From positions 57,913,371 through 57,977,370 of the forward strand of contig NC_068567.1 in the NCBI RefSeq assembly GCF_025698545.1: DNA of 64,000 nucleotides. Direction: 5' to 3'. Position numbers and translations under genes: made by a program. The notes beneath the pieces are model-generated. The model searched no databases and was not told the origin of the DNA. It saw only the letters and a program-made list of their open reading frames with translations. Shown piece after piece: positions 26,101 to 36,529 of this stretch (positions within the stretch are counted from its first letter, which is position 1; every line of letters begins with the position of its first letter). This stretch comes from Gossypium raimondii. Lineage: Eukaryota; Streptophyta; Magnoliopsida; Malvales; Malvaceae.

Positions 26101-26215
26101 GTGTGTGCAGAGGTTCATCAAATATCAACTTCACGTTTCTCCTACCAGGCCTGAAAGGACTGCGCCTAATGTCTTCAGTTGTCCATCCTTGGAACACTTC
26201 TTTGGATGCGTTTGA
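23190..26215 (+). CDS. PEX22: Peroxisome biogenesis protein 22 (PEX22)
   Basis: Eight exons: 23190-23312, 23970-24206, 24302-24349, 25000-25056, 25137-25238, 25528-25593, 25827-25928 and 26111-26215. All introns are GT-AG and phase 0, giving 279 residues; the Arabidopsis protein, from memory, is about 283. PEX22 anchors the ubiquitin-conjugating enzyme PEX4 on the peroxisomal membrane, where PEX4 acts in PEX5 receptor recycling. The N-terminus has DELFQLIKRLGTYLALKMS. The membrane segment is at about residues 45-62 (SVGAIAGLAVAIIFTYRLM). Then follow a basic Pro/Ser-rich linker (PPRRQPKRQ) and a cytosolic domain with VVDEFFQPVKPTLGQIVRQK, RKVTCRLLGVILE and LVKDKVLFCSTENGR. The ATG at 23190 fits the homologue start MSEP/MADS; in-frame upstream sequence has no ATG. 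The cyclin gene upstream on the same strand supports the identity. Confidence 0.95.
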
Positions 26216-27807
26216 CGCGTGATCCGGTAAAAAGATGCAAATATGTTTAAAAGTTGTTCTTTACTACCCTTTGGTCATTATGTGCGACCCTTTACATTTT
26301 CTTTCTTTAGGCACCTTTGTGCTGATATGTCAGTTTTTTAGGATAATGGAGAAGTTATTTGTTTGAAATCTGTGTAGGGTTCACATTTGAACTTTTTTGG
26401 AACCGGAGAAACTCCATGCAGCAATTAATGTTTGTAATCTTGATAGTGGAAGGATATGCAATGCAATCATAAAGAATTATTTTGATGCTTCACTTTTTAG
26501 TACTGAGTTTGTTGTTGGTTGCTTGCTTTATACTTCAGAAGCTCTCGGTTGGTCTTGATACTTATAAAACCATGTAAATACTAAATTAAACCAGTTAATG
26601 CATGAAGTAGCGAACTCGGATGGTTTCATGTTCATGACCAACCACAAAAAATGACCAAGCTTCTGTAACCCTCTTCCGAAAGCAGGTCAGTTTTTATGAG
26701 ATGGTATGTTGATTTCACTGAAGAAATAACTGCCCCCCTGCCGAAAACAAAAAAAACTGTCCAAATTGGTCTCATCTGTCTCACAAGGTATTAAATGAGT
26801 AAAAGTAAAAAAATCCCGGCGATGGATACAATTGAGCTGTAGGATCCGGTCAAGTTAGTGATAATGGTAAGGATGGCAGGTGCCAGTGGATTTAAATACG
26901 AAAGTAGAAGCTAGGAAGATACAAGTACTTGATGTTACAGACAACATAGAACCAAGGTGGTCAATGCCTGGCAAATTCAAGGGCACTCACTCGGTTGCAA
27001 GCTACAATAGACAGGCCCACGAAAATCTTGGATGAGATACTTCTCATAGCATATTCCGCCAGACCTATCTTTTCGTTGCAGTAAAATCGTTTGTGATGAG
27101 TTATGCTCTGGAATCACTTCTGTTTCTATCTCCTCCTTTCGTTGCATGGTGGAGCGAAACGAGATCTCTATTCTAACAACACCCACATTTTTAATTATCG
27201 GTTCGGTGGAGTAGGATAACATCTTGGCTCCAATAATCAACTTTTTTTTTCTTCCTTTTTTTATTAGGTTAGTCTTGCTGTCTGTTGTTGAAAAGTATAT
27301 CTGTTATAAGAATTTGATTTGATGAAATTAATTCTTTTACCATTAAATGAATTAATTAAGCTCATGTACTATTAAAATTTAAAAAATATCAAATTAGAAT
27401 AGAGTTATCATTTGTTGTTTAATGGAGTTATAATTTTGATGTTTTTATGGCTGTGTAAATAAAATATTTTGTTTGGAATTACACTTCAATTGAAAAGAGA
27501 AATTCAAGATATTTTTAAACAGAAAATGTTAATTTTGTTACCATTTAAATTTATTTAATTTTTTAACAATATAAAGACTAAATTAATCTATTTAACAATA
27601 GAGAAAATAATTTCATTGATCTCTATAATACATGCTTTTGGTTTAAATAAAAAGTTGATAAGTTTTGATAAATCCTAAGAAGATATTTTTATTTATTATT
27701 ATTATTATTAAATTTCAGAACCGTACATTTTGTTGAATAAGGATGAAAAGCTATCAGCTGCTGCGTATATACAGAGACTTTAGCAGCCTAACTAATACGT
27801 AACAGAC
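26216..27807. other. PEX22 3' region and intergenic DNA
   Basis: The first few hundred bases should contain the PEX22 3' UTR. A minus-strand open frame at 27240-26977 (87 residues) has no recognisable domain, no conserved start and no splice partner. From 27240 the DNA is AT-rich up to the Harbinger element. Confidence 0.5.
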
Positions 27808-28513
27808 TAAGGGCTAGTTCTTCATTGCTTTTGAAAAGTGTTTCAAAAGTGTTGTGGAAAAGTACTTTTCAGAAGTGCTTTTGAGAAGTACTTTTGAAAA
27901 TTTTGAGTGTTTGGCATTGCTGTTAAAAAGTACTTTTGAAGAATAAAATGTCCATTTTAGACATGATATTATAAAGTAACAAATATGCATTTAAATAATG
28001 TTTAAATTAGTTAATATTATGATATTTTAGCAAAAATATCAAAAAATTTATTATAACTTATTGTTAATATTTTAATATATAATATTAATTTTAAATATTT
28101 CTAAGTAATTAAAATTATTTATTTATTAAATTTAATTAGAATATATAAACTATATTTAAATATTTAAATATAATAATTAAAAATTTGTAATTAGATATTG
28201 ACACAATTGTATTATTATAAAATTATTTTTATTTTTAATTAATACTTTTAACACATTTGTATTATTTTATTTTAAAATGTATTTGAATATATAACTCATA
28301 TTATATGTAAACATAACATAGAAAACATAAACCTAACAAATTAAAATATTACATATATTTGGATTGAAGTTTTAAAAAGGGATAATATTTATATATCAAA
28401 TATAAATACTAAAAATTTTACAATAGCATTTACAATTTAAAGTGAATTAATTAAACTAGAAGCTATAGCATCTCTTGTTAATTCCATTTCAAAACCACTA
28501 AAATTGTTTGATT

Positions 28514-28563
28514 CACCGTCATCATCACTATCATCGTCGTCGTCGTCGTCATCATCATCACTT
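28514..28563 (-). repeat. Trinucleotide (TCA/TCG)n run encoding poly-Asp
   Basis: A run of TCA/TCG triplets on the + strand encodes about a dozen Asp residues in the C-terminal tail of the transposase on the minus strand. The Ser-rich reading on the + strand is its shadow. Confidence 0.85.
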
Positions 28564-28697
28564 TCTCGACCATGCGCATTTTCTGAATCAATATTATTCT
28601 CATATGCCGAGTTAATATCTTCGTATTCCATAAAATCTGCATCATTTCGACCGACATGTTTTCGGATAAAATTGTGTATCGTCATTGTAGCAACAAC

Positions 28698-29259
28698 TAG
28701 GGGTGTGCATAATTCGGGTAAAACCGAAAAAATTCGGTTAACCGACCGAATTCGGTTAATCGGTCGGTTAACCGAATTTTTTCGGTCGGGGGTCGGTTAA
28801 TTTTTTTATGATTTTTCGGTTAACGGTTAATTCAGTTCGAAACCGGTCGGTCCGAAAAAATTAATAAATAAAATTATCCAACCCAGCCCAAACTCAATTA
28901 CCCAACCCAATTACCCAACCCAATAAAACTAAAACTAAAGTTTACCCAATTACCCAATCCAATAAAACTAAAATTAAAAGACAACCCAATTTACTAAAGT
29001 CTAAAACCCAATTTACTTTAATAATTTATAAATTTTTTAAATTTTAAAAATAAAAAATAAAAAAAATTCGGGTAATTCGGGTATTTTTCGGTAATTCGGT
29101 TAATTCGGGTAATTTTTAATCAAAAATAAAAAATACATAATTTTCGGTTCGGTTAATTTTTTTTAAAAAAAATCGGTTCGGTTAACGGTTAAAATTTTTG
29201 GAAGGTCGATTAATTCGGTTATAGTAATTTCGGGTCGGTTAACCGAATGAACACACCTA
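28698..29259. mobile_element. Non-autonomous hAT-type element, 562 bp, TSD GCAACAAC
   Basis: Ends are TAGGGGTGTGC at 28698 and, on the minus strand, TAGGTGTGTTC at 29259. The 8-bp duplication GCAACAAC is perfect (28690-28697 and 29260-29267). An 8-bp duplication with TAGGGGTG-type ends is an hAT signature. The interior repeats TTCGGTTAACCGA-like words and encodes nothing. It lies within the last exon of the Harbinger transposase. Confidence 0.93.
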
Positions 29260-30750
29260 GCAACAACGATCATCGTTTGCTTTTCAAAACTATAACTTGG
29301 CATATCCCTTAAAATGGCCCATTTTTTTTTTCAAAACACCAAAAGTTCGTTCAATCACACTACGTAATGATGAATGTGAATGATTGAATACCTCTTCTTT
29401 ACCAGATACCGATCTACCTCTACGGAAGTCAGGTAAATGATATCGCTGACCTCTATATGGTCCAAGATAACCTTTCATTTGAGGATACCCAGAATCAGCA
29501 AGATAATATTTTCCTACAAGTCATAATATAACAAACAATTAATTCAAGATTTTTTTAATAAAAATTAACAATTAAAGAACTTATACTTTATTATTTAAAA
29601 AATCACATATAAGTAAAATATCTAACCATTTGGAGGGTGCGGAAATTTGTATTTTGGATCTCGAATTGCATCAAAAAATATTCTAGTGTCATGTGCCGAT
29701 CCTTCCCATCCAGCCATGACAAATGTGAAACACATATTAAAATCACATACTGCCATAACATTTTGAGTCGAGATACCTTTTCTTCCAATATAGGGAATTT
29801 GTTCATTTGGTGGAAGAATAGCCGCAATGTGAGTACCATCAATTGCACCTATGCAATCCTGAACAAATAATAATATTAATCTCGTGCATATTTTTAGTCG
29901 ACCAAATATATTAAAATATAATAATATAAAATTAAATTTTAACCTTAAAATGCGGCATATATCTAGAATCATTACGTATTTGTTCGGGTATTGAGTTAAA
30001 AAAAGGATCTTCGGGTGCAATTAGATCAGTGGCCATCCTTGAAACTTTCTCAACCACAACTGCAAAGTGTTGACTTATTGTTGATCCAGACCTTTGAAAT
30101 CTTTCTCGACATTGGGAAACTTTTGCACCGGTGCCCAAGATGTATAAAAAAATTCCCAACATTTCAGTAGAAGATATGTTTCTTGAAGTTTGCAAGTTGT
30201 ATCTTGTCTCCAAAACTCTCAGCAAACTTGTGAATACCATTTTAGACATCCTAAAAGTAATCATACAAACGTGATTCGTGACCGTCAAGGATCTCTCGGA
30301 TCCATATCTCACCTGATTGTTTTGAATCCATGCATGGTTGCCTCAATATATACTTCCCGTAATATAATTGCACGGAAGAAGATGCAACAACAAATAATCG
30401 GTTAAAACATTCCATGCGTTGTAAAATCTCTTTCTTTTCCCTTTCATCGTCACTTTCATCACCGCTATAATCATCGACTGTACTCATCACCTGTGAAAAA
30501 ATTTTATATCCAAAATCACATATAAACAACTATTGATAAAACTAATTTAGTAAAAGATAAGTAGAATATAAATTCAATATCTAAAGACCAAACATAAACA
30601 ACTTTTAATAAAACTAGATTTCACATAAATAAGTAGAACATAAATTCAATATCCAAAAACCAAACATAAATAACTATTGATAAAACTAGTTTAGCATTGT
30701 TGTTTAGTCACATAATAGATAGCTTTAAACCCTAAAAGATCAGAAAATTT

Positions 30751-31784
30751 TCAACTATCCTCCATTTCCGTCTTAAGCCACAAAGCTCTAATCTTGGGAT
30801 TAATTGATAAAAACATAATTCGCTTGTCCTTATTGAGCAATAATCTAAGTGCGAAAAAGTATAGCGGACTAGCTTCTGGAATTTCTTCCGACATGCTGTC
30901 AAGCATTTTGACTGCTTGTGGAATACCAAATGGATCCATAACAGGAGTCAAACTAGATGTGGCTTGACTCATACTGTCAGCTGCATTGCATAATTTTTCT
31001 ATTTGATTGGACAATCTTGCAGCCCCTCCAATTTGCTTTGAGGATTTCTTTCTTCCAGTTTTAAAATGTGAACTTGACATCTCAGGGTTTTTTCTTTTCT
31101 GCCTGTTTCCATCAATTTGAACATCATTTGAAATGTGAACATCATTTAAAATGTGAACATCATTTCTCATATTTTCTTCTTCATTCTCTTTAGGTATTTC
31201 GTTGTTAACATCCTCCAAAAAATCAGTAGGGAGTGTACCAGAAGAAGGTGCACATGCTTTATCACCTGTTGCAACTATCCCCATGAACATTTGGTCCAAC
31301 TTCCCTTCGAATTCAGGATCAATGCCCGATGTTTTAAATTTTTTAGCTTCAGGCACAACCTACATATAAAATGATAGTTTAATAACAGTAATTATCAATA
31401 ACATCATAAATAAGGAAAAAAAAATATTTAGAATTATTAATGTACCTGGAGCCTACTCTCCCACCATTCATCCGATGCATCAACGGTTCTTTTTATAGGA
31501 TTCCACCCTAAACCAGTATCTTCGCCTTTAAGTTTTTTCCAAGCTTTCCTTTTTTTTTTTAGGGCATCCCACCTATTTTTAAATTGTCTTTGTGAAAAAC
31601 CCTTGCCCGTTTCTTTCTCAAAGTTTGTCATTATTTTCAACCATCCATCTCTTGTGAAATGAGTACCAGGCCTATTACCTTTCAATATCTCTTTAATACA
31701 AATATCACAAAATATTTCTGTCAATCTCTTATCCCACATTACTTTTCCTTTTCCATCACTAACTTCAACAGCCGAAGTACTCAT
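30751..31784 (-). CDS. Harbinger ORF1: Myb/SANT-like (trihelix-type) DNA-binding protein
   Basis: Two minus-strand exons, 31784-31446 and 31359-30751, with an 86-bp GT-AG phase-0 intron, give 315 residues with no break. The N-terminal ~100 residues are a Myb/SANT-like domain: MWDKRLTEIFCDIC, GTHFTRDGWLKIM, FSQRQFKNRWDALKKKRKAW, and GLGWN / DEWWESRL at its end. This layout matches the ORF1 proteins of plant PIF/Harbinger elements and the related LIMYB-type host proteins. The middle is charged and Asn/Ser-rich with a basic KRKNP...GRKKSSK patch, a likely nuclear signal. The C-terminal ~90 residues are probably helical (LSNQIEKLCNAADSM). In this superfamily ORF1 binds DNA and brings the transposase to the nucleus and element ends. 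It lies 264 bases upstream of the transposase start on the same strand. Confidence 0.9.
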
Positions 31785-32069
31785 CTATTGTGTATACGAA
31801 CAAAATCGTTTCAGCTCTTCTTTTTCTTTCCTTCCTGTAGGATCCAACCCTATATTCATGTTAGTTGAGCTTTTTGATGTACAGACTCTAGAAGCTGGGC
31901 CAAACTAGAAAATGTTCTTCTCACATTAGTATCATGTAATCATTTTAAGATCATATGATATGACACAAGAAGGAAAGAGTTGAGAATATAGACTGAAATA
32001 ATGTTGCTTTCTCTCTTTATTTTTCTTTAAGTATTCGTGTCCAATGCATATGCGGACATAAGTATAGAG

Positions 32070-32212
32070 ATATGAACATAATATCTGTCCTCTATTATAT
32101 ACTTGGATAGTTTTAGCAATCTCTCCCATTTTATGGAAGACCAGTAATCAACTGGAAAAAAATTATGTAATCAATGTCATGAACATAATATCTGTCCTCT
32201 ATTATATATTAC
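32070..32212. repeat. Direct repeat pair of about 30 bp
   Basis: AACATAATATCTGTCCTCTA and the bases after it occur at about 32074 and again at about 32182, with almost no change. The pair lies in the non-coding 5' part of the Harbinger element. Confidence 0.7.
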
Positions 32213-33254
32213 TTATGCTAAAATGTTATTTGAAACTGTTTTAAACTATTCAACTATAAAAATGTTGCATTTTAACTTGTTAGCATGAGCATGTAAATTA
32301 ATCTGTGCATTGTAAAGATCCTTCACTTGAATTATTAGATTATACGAACCAATCAGTTTTGAAGTATTTTGACGATATGTTTCTTATATTCGGCTTATCA
32401 ATGGGGTTAAGAATGTCATAAACTCTTAATCTATTACTGAAAATTGCAATAACTGTGATATTGTAAAGTCCTGTTTGGTTGATGAGAAATGTTTGGAAAC
32501 TGGAAAATTAATTTCCAGTATTATATTCAAAAGTTTTAACTATTTGAAAACTGACCAATTTCAACTATATGTTTCTTCTCTTTGGCTTGTTAGTGGAATT
32601 AGAATGCAATAACCTATTGTTGAAAACAAAATCTGTTAAATATAGCTATTATGCTTTTTAAGTGTTTTTTGTGTCACATTGATTTGGACTTTGGTATATT
32701 AGAATGACTGAAGTCTAGGCTCTAATTAATTCGTTGACTGGTTTTTGCCTTTTTAGCTTGAACTTTACATTCATTTAAGAAAGGTTTGCTTCCTTAAGTT
32801 AGATTAGGAGGATTGAACTTGAAACTGTTTCCTTTGTGAAGGTTTGTGCTTTACCACCTTGATTGGTCTGTTGTTATACATGAACTTAAAGATTGCATCA
32901 AGGGATTGCTGTATTTGGTGGGAGTGGTAGAACATCGAATCTGGGTTTTCAGAACAGTTGGATACGGATAGAGAGAGACACAGAGCCAGAGAAATAGGTT
33001 TTCTATTTTAACTCAATATTTTTAGTTTTTGTTAGGATGAATGCATGGATTACAACCCCCAAATAAATAAAGCATGCCAAAACAAAGAAAGGGTTAAATT
33101 TCGGTTTGGGTTTTGATTCCAGAAACCCTATGCTAACATCACTTGTTTTGTCCATTATCTTAGCAGCCAATATTATCTGTTTCATCATGCATAAAAGTTC
33201 AGGCAACAAAACTCATCTTATGAAAAAAAAAAGATAAACTCACTGGTGGTGGAG

Positions 33255-33420
33255 AAGAGGAACAAAGCACCAGCAGAGGAACAAAAAACTAGCACTAGCA
33301 CCAGTAGAAGAACAAAGAACCAGCACCAGCAGAGGATCAAAGAAGCAGCAGAGGAACAAAGAACCAGCGAGAGAAGAGATGAGAGCAAAGAAGTAAAAGA
33401 CCAGCTAAGAAGCAGCAGTA
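33255..33420. repeat. Subterminal GAACAAAG/ACCAGCA minisatellite
   Basis: Short words such as AGGAACAAAG and ACCAGCACCAGCAG recur irregularly over about 160 bases next to the right end of the Harbinger element. Subterminal repeats of this kind are common transposase-binding regions in DNA transposons; that role here is inference. Confidence 0.6.
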
Positions 33421-33850
33421 GTTTGTGTGTGGGGCTAAAAAAGTAAAGGACCAGTTAAGAAGCACTTTTTGGCCGGAAAAGCGGAAATTTTCTGCTTTTT
33501 CATCTGCCCAAAAGTACTTCAGAAAAGCTAGTGTACTGGCCCCAAATGAAATATGTTCTCTGTTACTTTTCACCCAAAAGCACTTTTGGGTGTAAAAGTG
33601 CTTTTCAACCGGATTAAAGAACGGGCCTTAACTCAACAACAGTAGGCTAATAGCTACCAACATTGGCAATTCCATGCAAGAGCGAGCAAGTGCCATTGAA
33701 GGAGCTTTGGATTCCATATAAATAAACTTTGAATTGGTATTTAAAAGATTATATTGAAAACATATCTCAAACACATGGATAGTAAAATATAAATCATCAT
33801 AACACCTTTCAGCCATTATTTAAGCTTTGCCCTTTAAAGTTTAAACACCA

Positions 33851-35593
33851 CTAGTGTTTAGCTTTCCCAGATGATCGATAACTGTATGTAATGTAAGCTC
33901 CAATTGCCACTATCACCAAAACCGACACCCCTATATTTATCAGCAACTGCCGATCCTCGTCCTCGTCACTGGTCAGTCTTTTCACACTCTTCATTATTCT
34001 GTCCATACCCCTCATCTCCTTGGCTTTCTCCAGCAACCCACCGCCGCCCGCTTGCGGTTTCTTTTCGACGCCAGCCTTCTCCGCAGCCTTCGGAACACTG
34101 GCTTCCGACATGGAATCTTTAGTCTTTTGTTCTTTCACTAAATCCTTTAACCCATCTTTAGTTTTGGTTTCACCCTTTTTATCAACAATTCCAGGCGTAG
34201 TCGACGTCGTAGGACCACTACCACCAGTACTCTTTTCTTCGGCTTGCTTTGTGCTATTATCTCCGATGGAATAAACTTTCTTTTGAGTTTTTTCTTGTTG
34301 CTTTAACGGCGGCAATGCGTCAACTTTCTTCTTCTCTTTAGCCTGTTTTTGCGGAGAAGCTGCAACAGTTTGAGATTGAGGAGCCGCCGTCGTCATTGGT
34401 GGTTTAGGCTCAGTTACAGCCTTTGGAGATGACGGTACTTTCTCGTCTCTTTGTTTTTCAATACTGGAGGCTGAAGCTACAGCAGTTTGAGCCTGAGGAA
34501 CCGCCGTCGCCATTTGTGGTTTAGGCTCAGTTACATCCTTTGGTGGAGGTGACGGTACTTTCTGGTCTCTCTGTTTTTCAACACTGGAGGTTGAAGCGAC
34601 AGCAGTTTGAGCCTGAGGAGCCGTCGTCGCCATTGGTGGTTTAGGCTCAGATACAGCCTTTGGTGGAGGTGACGGTACTTTTTGGCCTCTTTGTTTTTCA
34701 ATACCGGAGGCTGAAGCAGCAGCAGTTTGAGCCTGAGCCGTTGGCAATGGTGGAGAAGGGAGGGGCTGCGGCTGCAGCTGAGTAATGGTTCGTTTGGGCA
34801 TGGTGATGGTGAGAACACCATTTCTGAAAGAACCCTGAATTTTTTGAGTGATACAATTTTCAGGGACAGGGAAAGCTTCACTGAATCGACTGCGTGTGTT
34901 CTTCTCCACTGCTCGTTCTGCTTCAACTTTAATGGTGCGTGTGGAATCCACATAGGTTACGTTAATTTGCTCCTTTGGAAAACCTGTTCAAACAAAAATT
35001 TAAGGTAAAGAATCCATCACTAAACTTGTTTCTCTGTAATATTTTTTAACAAAATAGCATGCAAAATCATTAAAAAAAAAAAAAGAAAACCTTGAGAACC
35101 TTGTCATCTTTTTCCAGAATCTAAATAAGCTATGTACTTTTATTACATTGAACGTGAAAATATTGGAAAATATATTATACTAACAATAATTTGAAAAGAA
35201 GTTATCCAAGCATGGATAGTTAACAAATTAATAAAGTGTTCTTTTCTAGTTTAAATATAATTTTCTAGAAATACCGATTAATAAGTCATAATTTAAGTAT
35301 AACAACTCAATCAAACTCTTAAATAATAGAATAGATAAATATTCTTTTCATCCACTTTTCTTTTTTATATATAATTTCACTTTTTAAGTTAATATTAGAT
35401 AAATATATCATTAATATTATGGACAAATAGGGTTATAAAGATTTATTTAAGAGAAATTATGTAGTTCAACAAAAAACAAACCTGGAAGATTAATAACAAT
35501 GACATAAGCTCCTTGTTCATCCTTTCGCTGGATTAGAGGTTGGAAATCCTTGTAGATTGTAGCAGGTACGTTGGTTCTTGATCTTCCTGCCAT
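33851..35593 (-). CDS. RTM2-like HSP20-domain membrane protein
   Basis: Two minus-strand exons, 35593-35482 and 34983-33851, with a 498-bp GT-AG intron splitting a Gly codon, give 414 residues. The N-terminal ~100 residues form an HSP20/alpha-crystallin-like domain: YKDFQPLIQRKDEQGAYVIV, INLPGFPKEQINV, RTIKVEAERAVEK, FSEAFPVPENC and GSFRNGVLTITMPKR. A long Pro/Lys/Ala-rich linker follows, with three copies of a 40-residue unit (KVPSPPPK...TEPKPPMAT...QAQTAVAS), then a charged region and a C-terminal membrane segment (about INIGVSVLVIVAIGAYITY). This plan matches Arabidopsis RTM2, a phloem protein that limits long-distance movement of potyviruses, and its RTM2-like relatives; a stress-chaperone role is not implied. 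The start MAGRSRTNVP fits the family. Function in this species is inference. Confidence 0.85.
34381..34740 (-). repeat. 120-bp coding tandem repeat, three copies
   Basis: The word GACGGTACTT recurs at 34431, 34551 and 34671 on the + strand, exactly 120 bases apart, and long stretches around it match. The unit encodes 40 residues of the RTM2-like linker, so copy changes would keep frame. The left copy has lost one codon (SSPK instead of SPPPK). Confidence 0.92.
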
Positions 35594-35660
35594 TGCTTGC
35601 TTACTCTTAAGTAATTGGGATGTTTTGAATCGAATGGATGGGTTTGGGCATATGATGTTG

Positions 35661-35680
35661 AGATATATTTATATGGGAAG
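35661..35680 (-). promoter_or_regulatory. Likely TATA box of the RTM2-like gene
   Basis: On the minus strand CCCATATAAATATATC lies about 75-85 bases before the ATG at 35593, a suitable place for a plant TATA box with a short 5' UTR. The choice rests on sequence and spacing alone. Confidence 0.5.
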
Positions 35681-35684
35681 GAAT

Positions 35685-36529
35685 TCATAGGATTCCGCCA
35701 TTTTTGATATTTCTTAGTAGCGACACTATTCTTTAGAAACCGACTTGGTTTAGAGATTGGGGACTTCAATTTGCTTCCATTCCGTGTTTCACAAATAAAG
35801 CAGAATGTTCTTTGTTTGCCCTTAAATTAAATGCTACGAATCATGCTCTGCTTTTCCTGCAGGTTTGGTTTTGCTCTCAAAGTTATGTTCTATATTGTAA
35901 AATTAAAATAAAATATGGCTGTGAATTCAAATATACATAATAAAATAGATTTCATTTCCAAAGAAAACTGTTTCAACCTGCAAAACCTAGCTTCTTAATT
36001 TGGACTTTCAACAATGATACACCCAAAAATAATATAATTATTGATTGAAATGATAAAATCAAATTTTAAAATTTATTATCGTAAATTTAAATTTCATTAT
36101 AATTCAAATTTTATTGATTTTACATAAGAAAAATAAAAATTTCCGATATTATAGACTTCTCTTATGATATTTTAATAACTTACTAAATTATAAATGACAA
36201 AATGACCCACTTCAACCCATGTAAAAAGGTTATATACATTTTGTAAGATGGATGTTATAAATGGAGATAATGTGCATCAAACTTTAAATAAATTAATGAT
36301 ATTTTATTATTTTTAATGCGATTGTAGGACGTACTCAGGACTTACAGAAAATGATAAAAATAACAGCAACCAGCAGCTTTAACATAACCCAAATATATGA
36401 CTATGGATATAATATTTATAATTTATATACATGAAACTCCAAAATAACTGGTTCCACCAACAATGGACTGAAAACCATGTTCCACAGACCCTACCTACCA
36501 AAATAGTATACACTTATCAATTCATACAT
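35685..36529. other. Intergenic region between RTM2-like and CCCH genes
   Basis: Head of the RTM2-like gene and tail of the CCCH gene. AT-rich, with no open frame of interest. The right part should contain the CCCH 3' UTR. Confidence 0.5.

Larger units (their letters stand above)
28437..30487 (-). pseudogene. Harbinger transposase (HARBI1-like, DDE_Tnp_4), broken
   Basis: Minus-strand exons: 30487-29944, 29858-29627, 29513-29260, then, after an insertion, 28697-28437. Introns are GT-AG. The family motifs are in order: an N-terminal region with GKYILRQPCMDS and FRMSKMVF; the first catalytic Asp in CIGAIDGTHI; MAVCDFNMCFTFV; HDTRIFFDAI; the second Asp in YYLADSGYP; and the Glu in [12 protein letters not shown]. 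The C-terminus ends in a long Asp run. Three lesions are visible. One extra base lies in a T run (plus strand AAAA, 30253-30256) before FRMSK. One extra base lies in the A10 run (plus strand T10, 29322-29331) after VLKKK. A 562-bp hAT element lies in the last exon. Without these the protein would be about 426 residues, normal for the family. Both frameshifts are in homopolymers, so assembly error is possible. Confidence 0.9.
27811..33628 (-). mobile_element. PIF/Harbinger DNA transposon, 5.8 kb, TSD TAA
   Basis: Termini are GGGCTAGTTCTT at 27811 and, on the minus strand, AGGCCCGTTCTT starting at 33628. They are flanked by the 3-bp duplication TAA (27808-27810 and 33629-33631), the usual Harbinger target. 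Both subterminal regions are full of AAAAGTACTTTT / AAAGTGCTTTT words. Inside, both on the minus strand, are a Myb/SANT-like ORF1 (31784-30751) and a DDE transposase (30487-28437), the two-protein plan of this superfamily. An hAT-type element sits inside the transposase. An intact pair of ends and target duplication argues for fairly recent arrival. Confidence 0.93.

Noticed and set aside
26977-27240. 87-residue minus-strand open frame downstream of PEX22
   Set aside because: No recognisable family, no conserved start context and no splice partner. It overlaps probable PEX22 3' flank.
28504-28800. Ser-rich open frame on the + strand
   Set aside because: It is the antisense shadow of the Asp-rich transposase tail and runs into the hAT element.
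33246-33446. 66-residue Gln/Ser-rich frame
   Set aside because: It is a translation of the Harbinger subterminal minisatellite.
33955-34280. Overlapping + strand frames opposite the RTM2-like gene
   Set aside because: Antisense shadows of a Pro/Ala/Lys-rich coding region.
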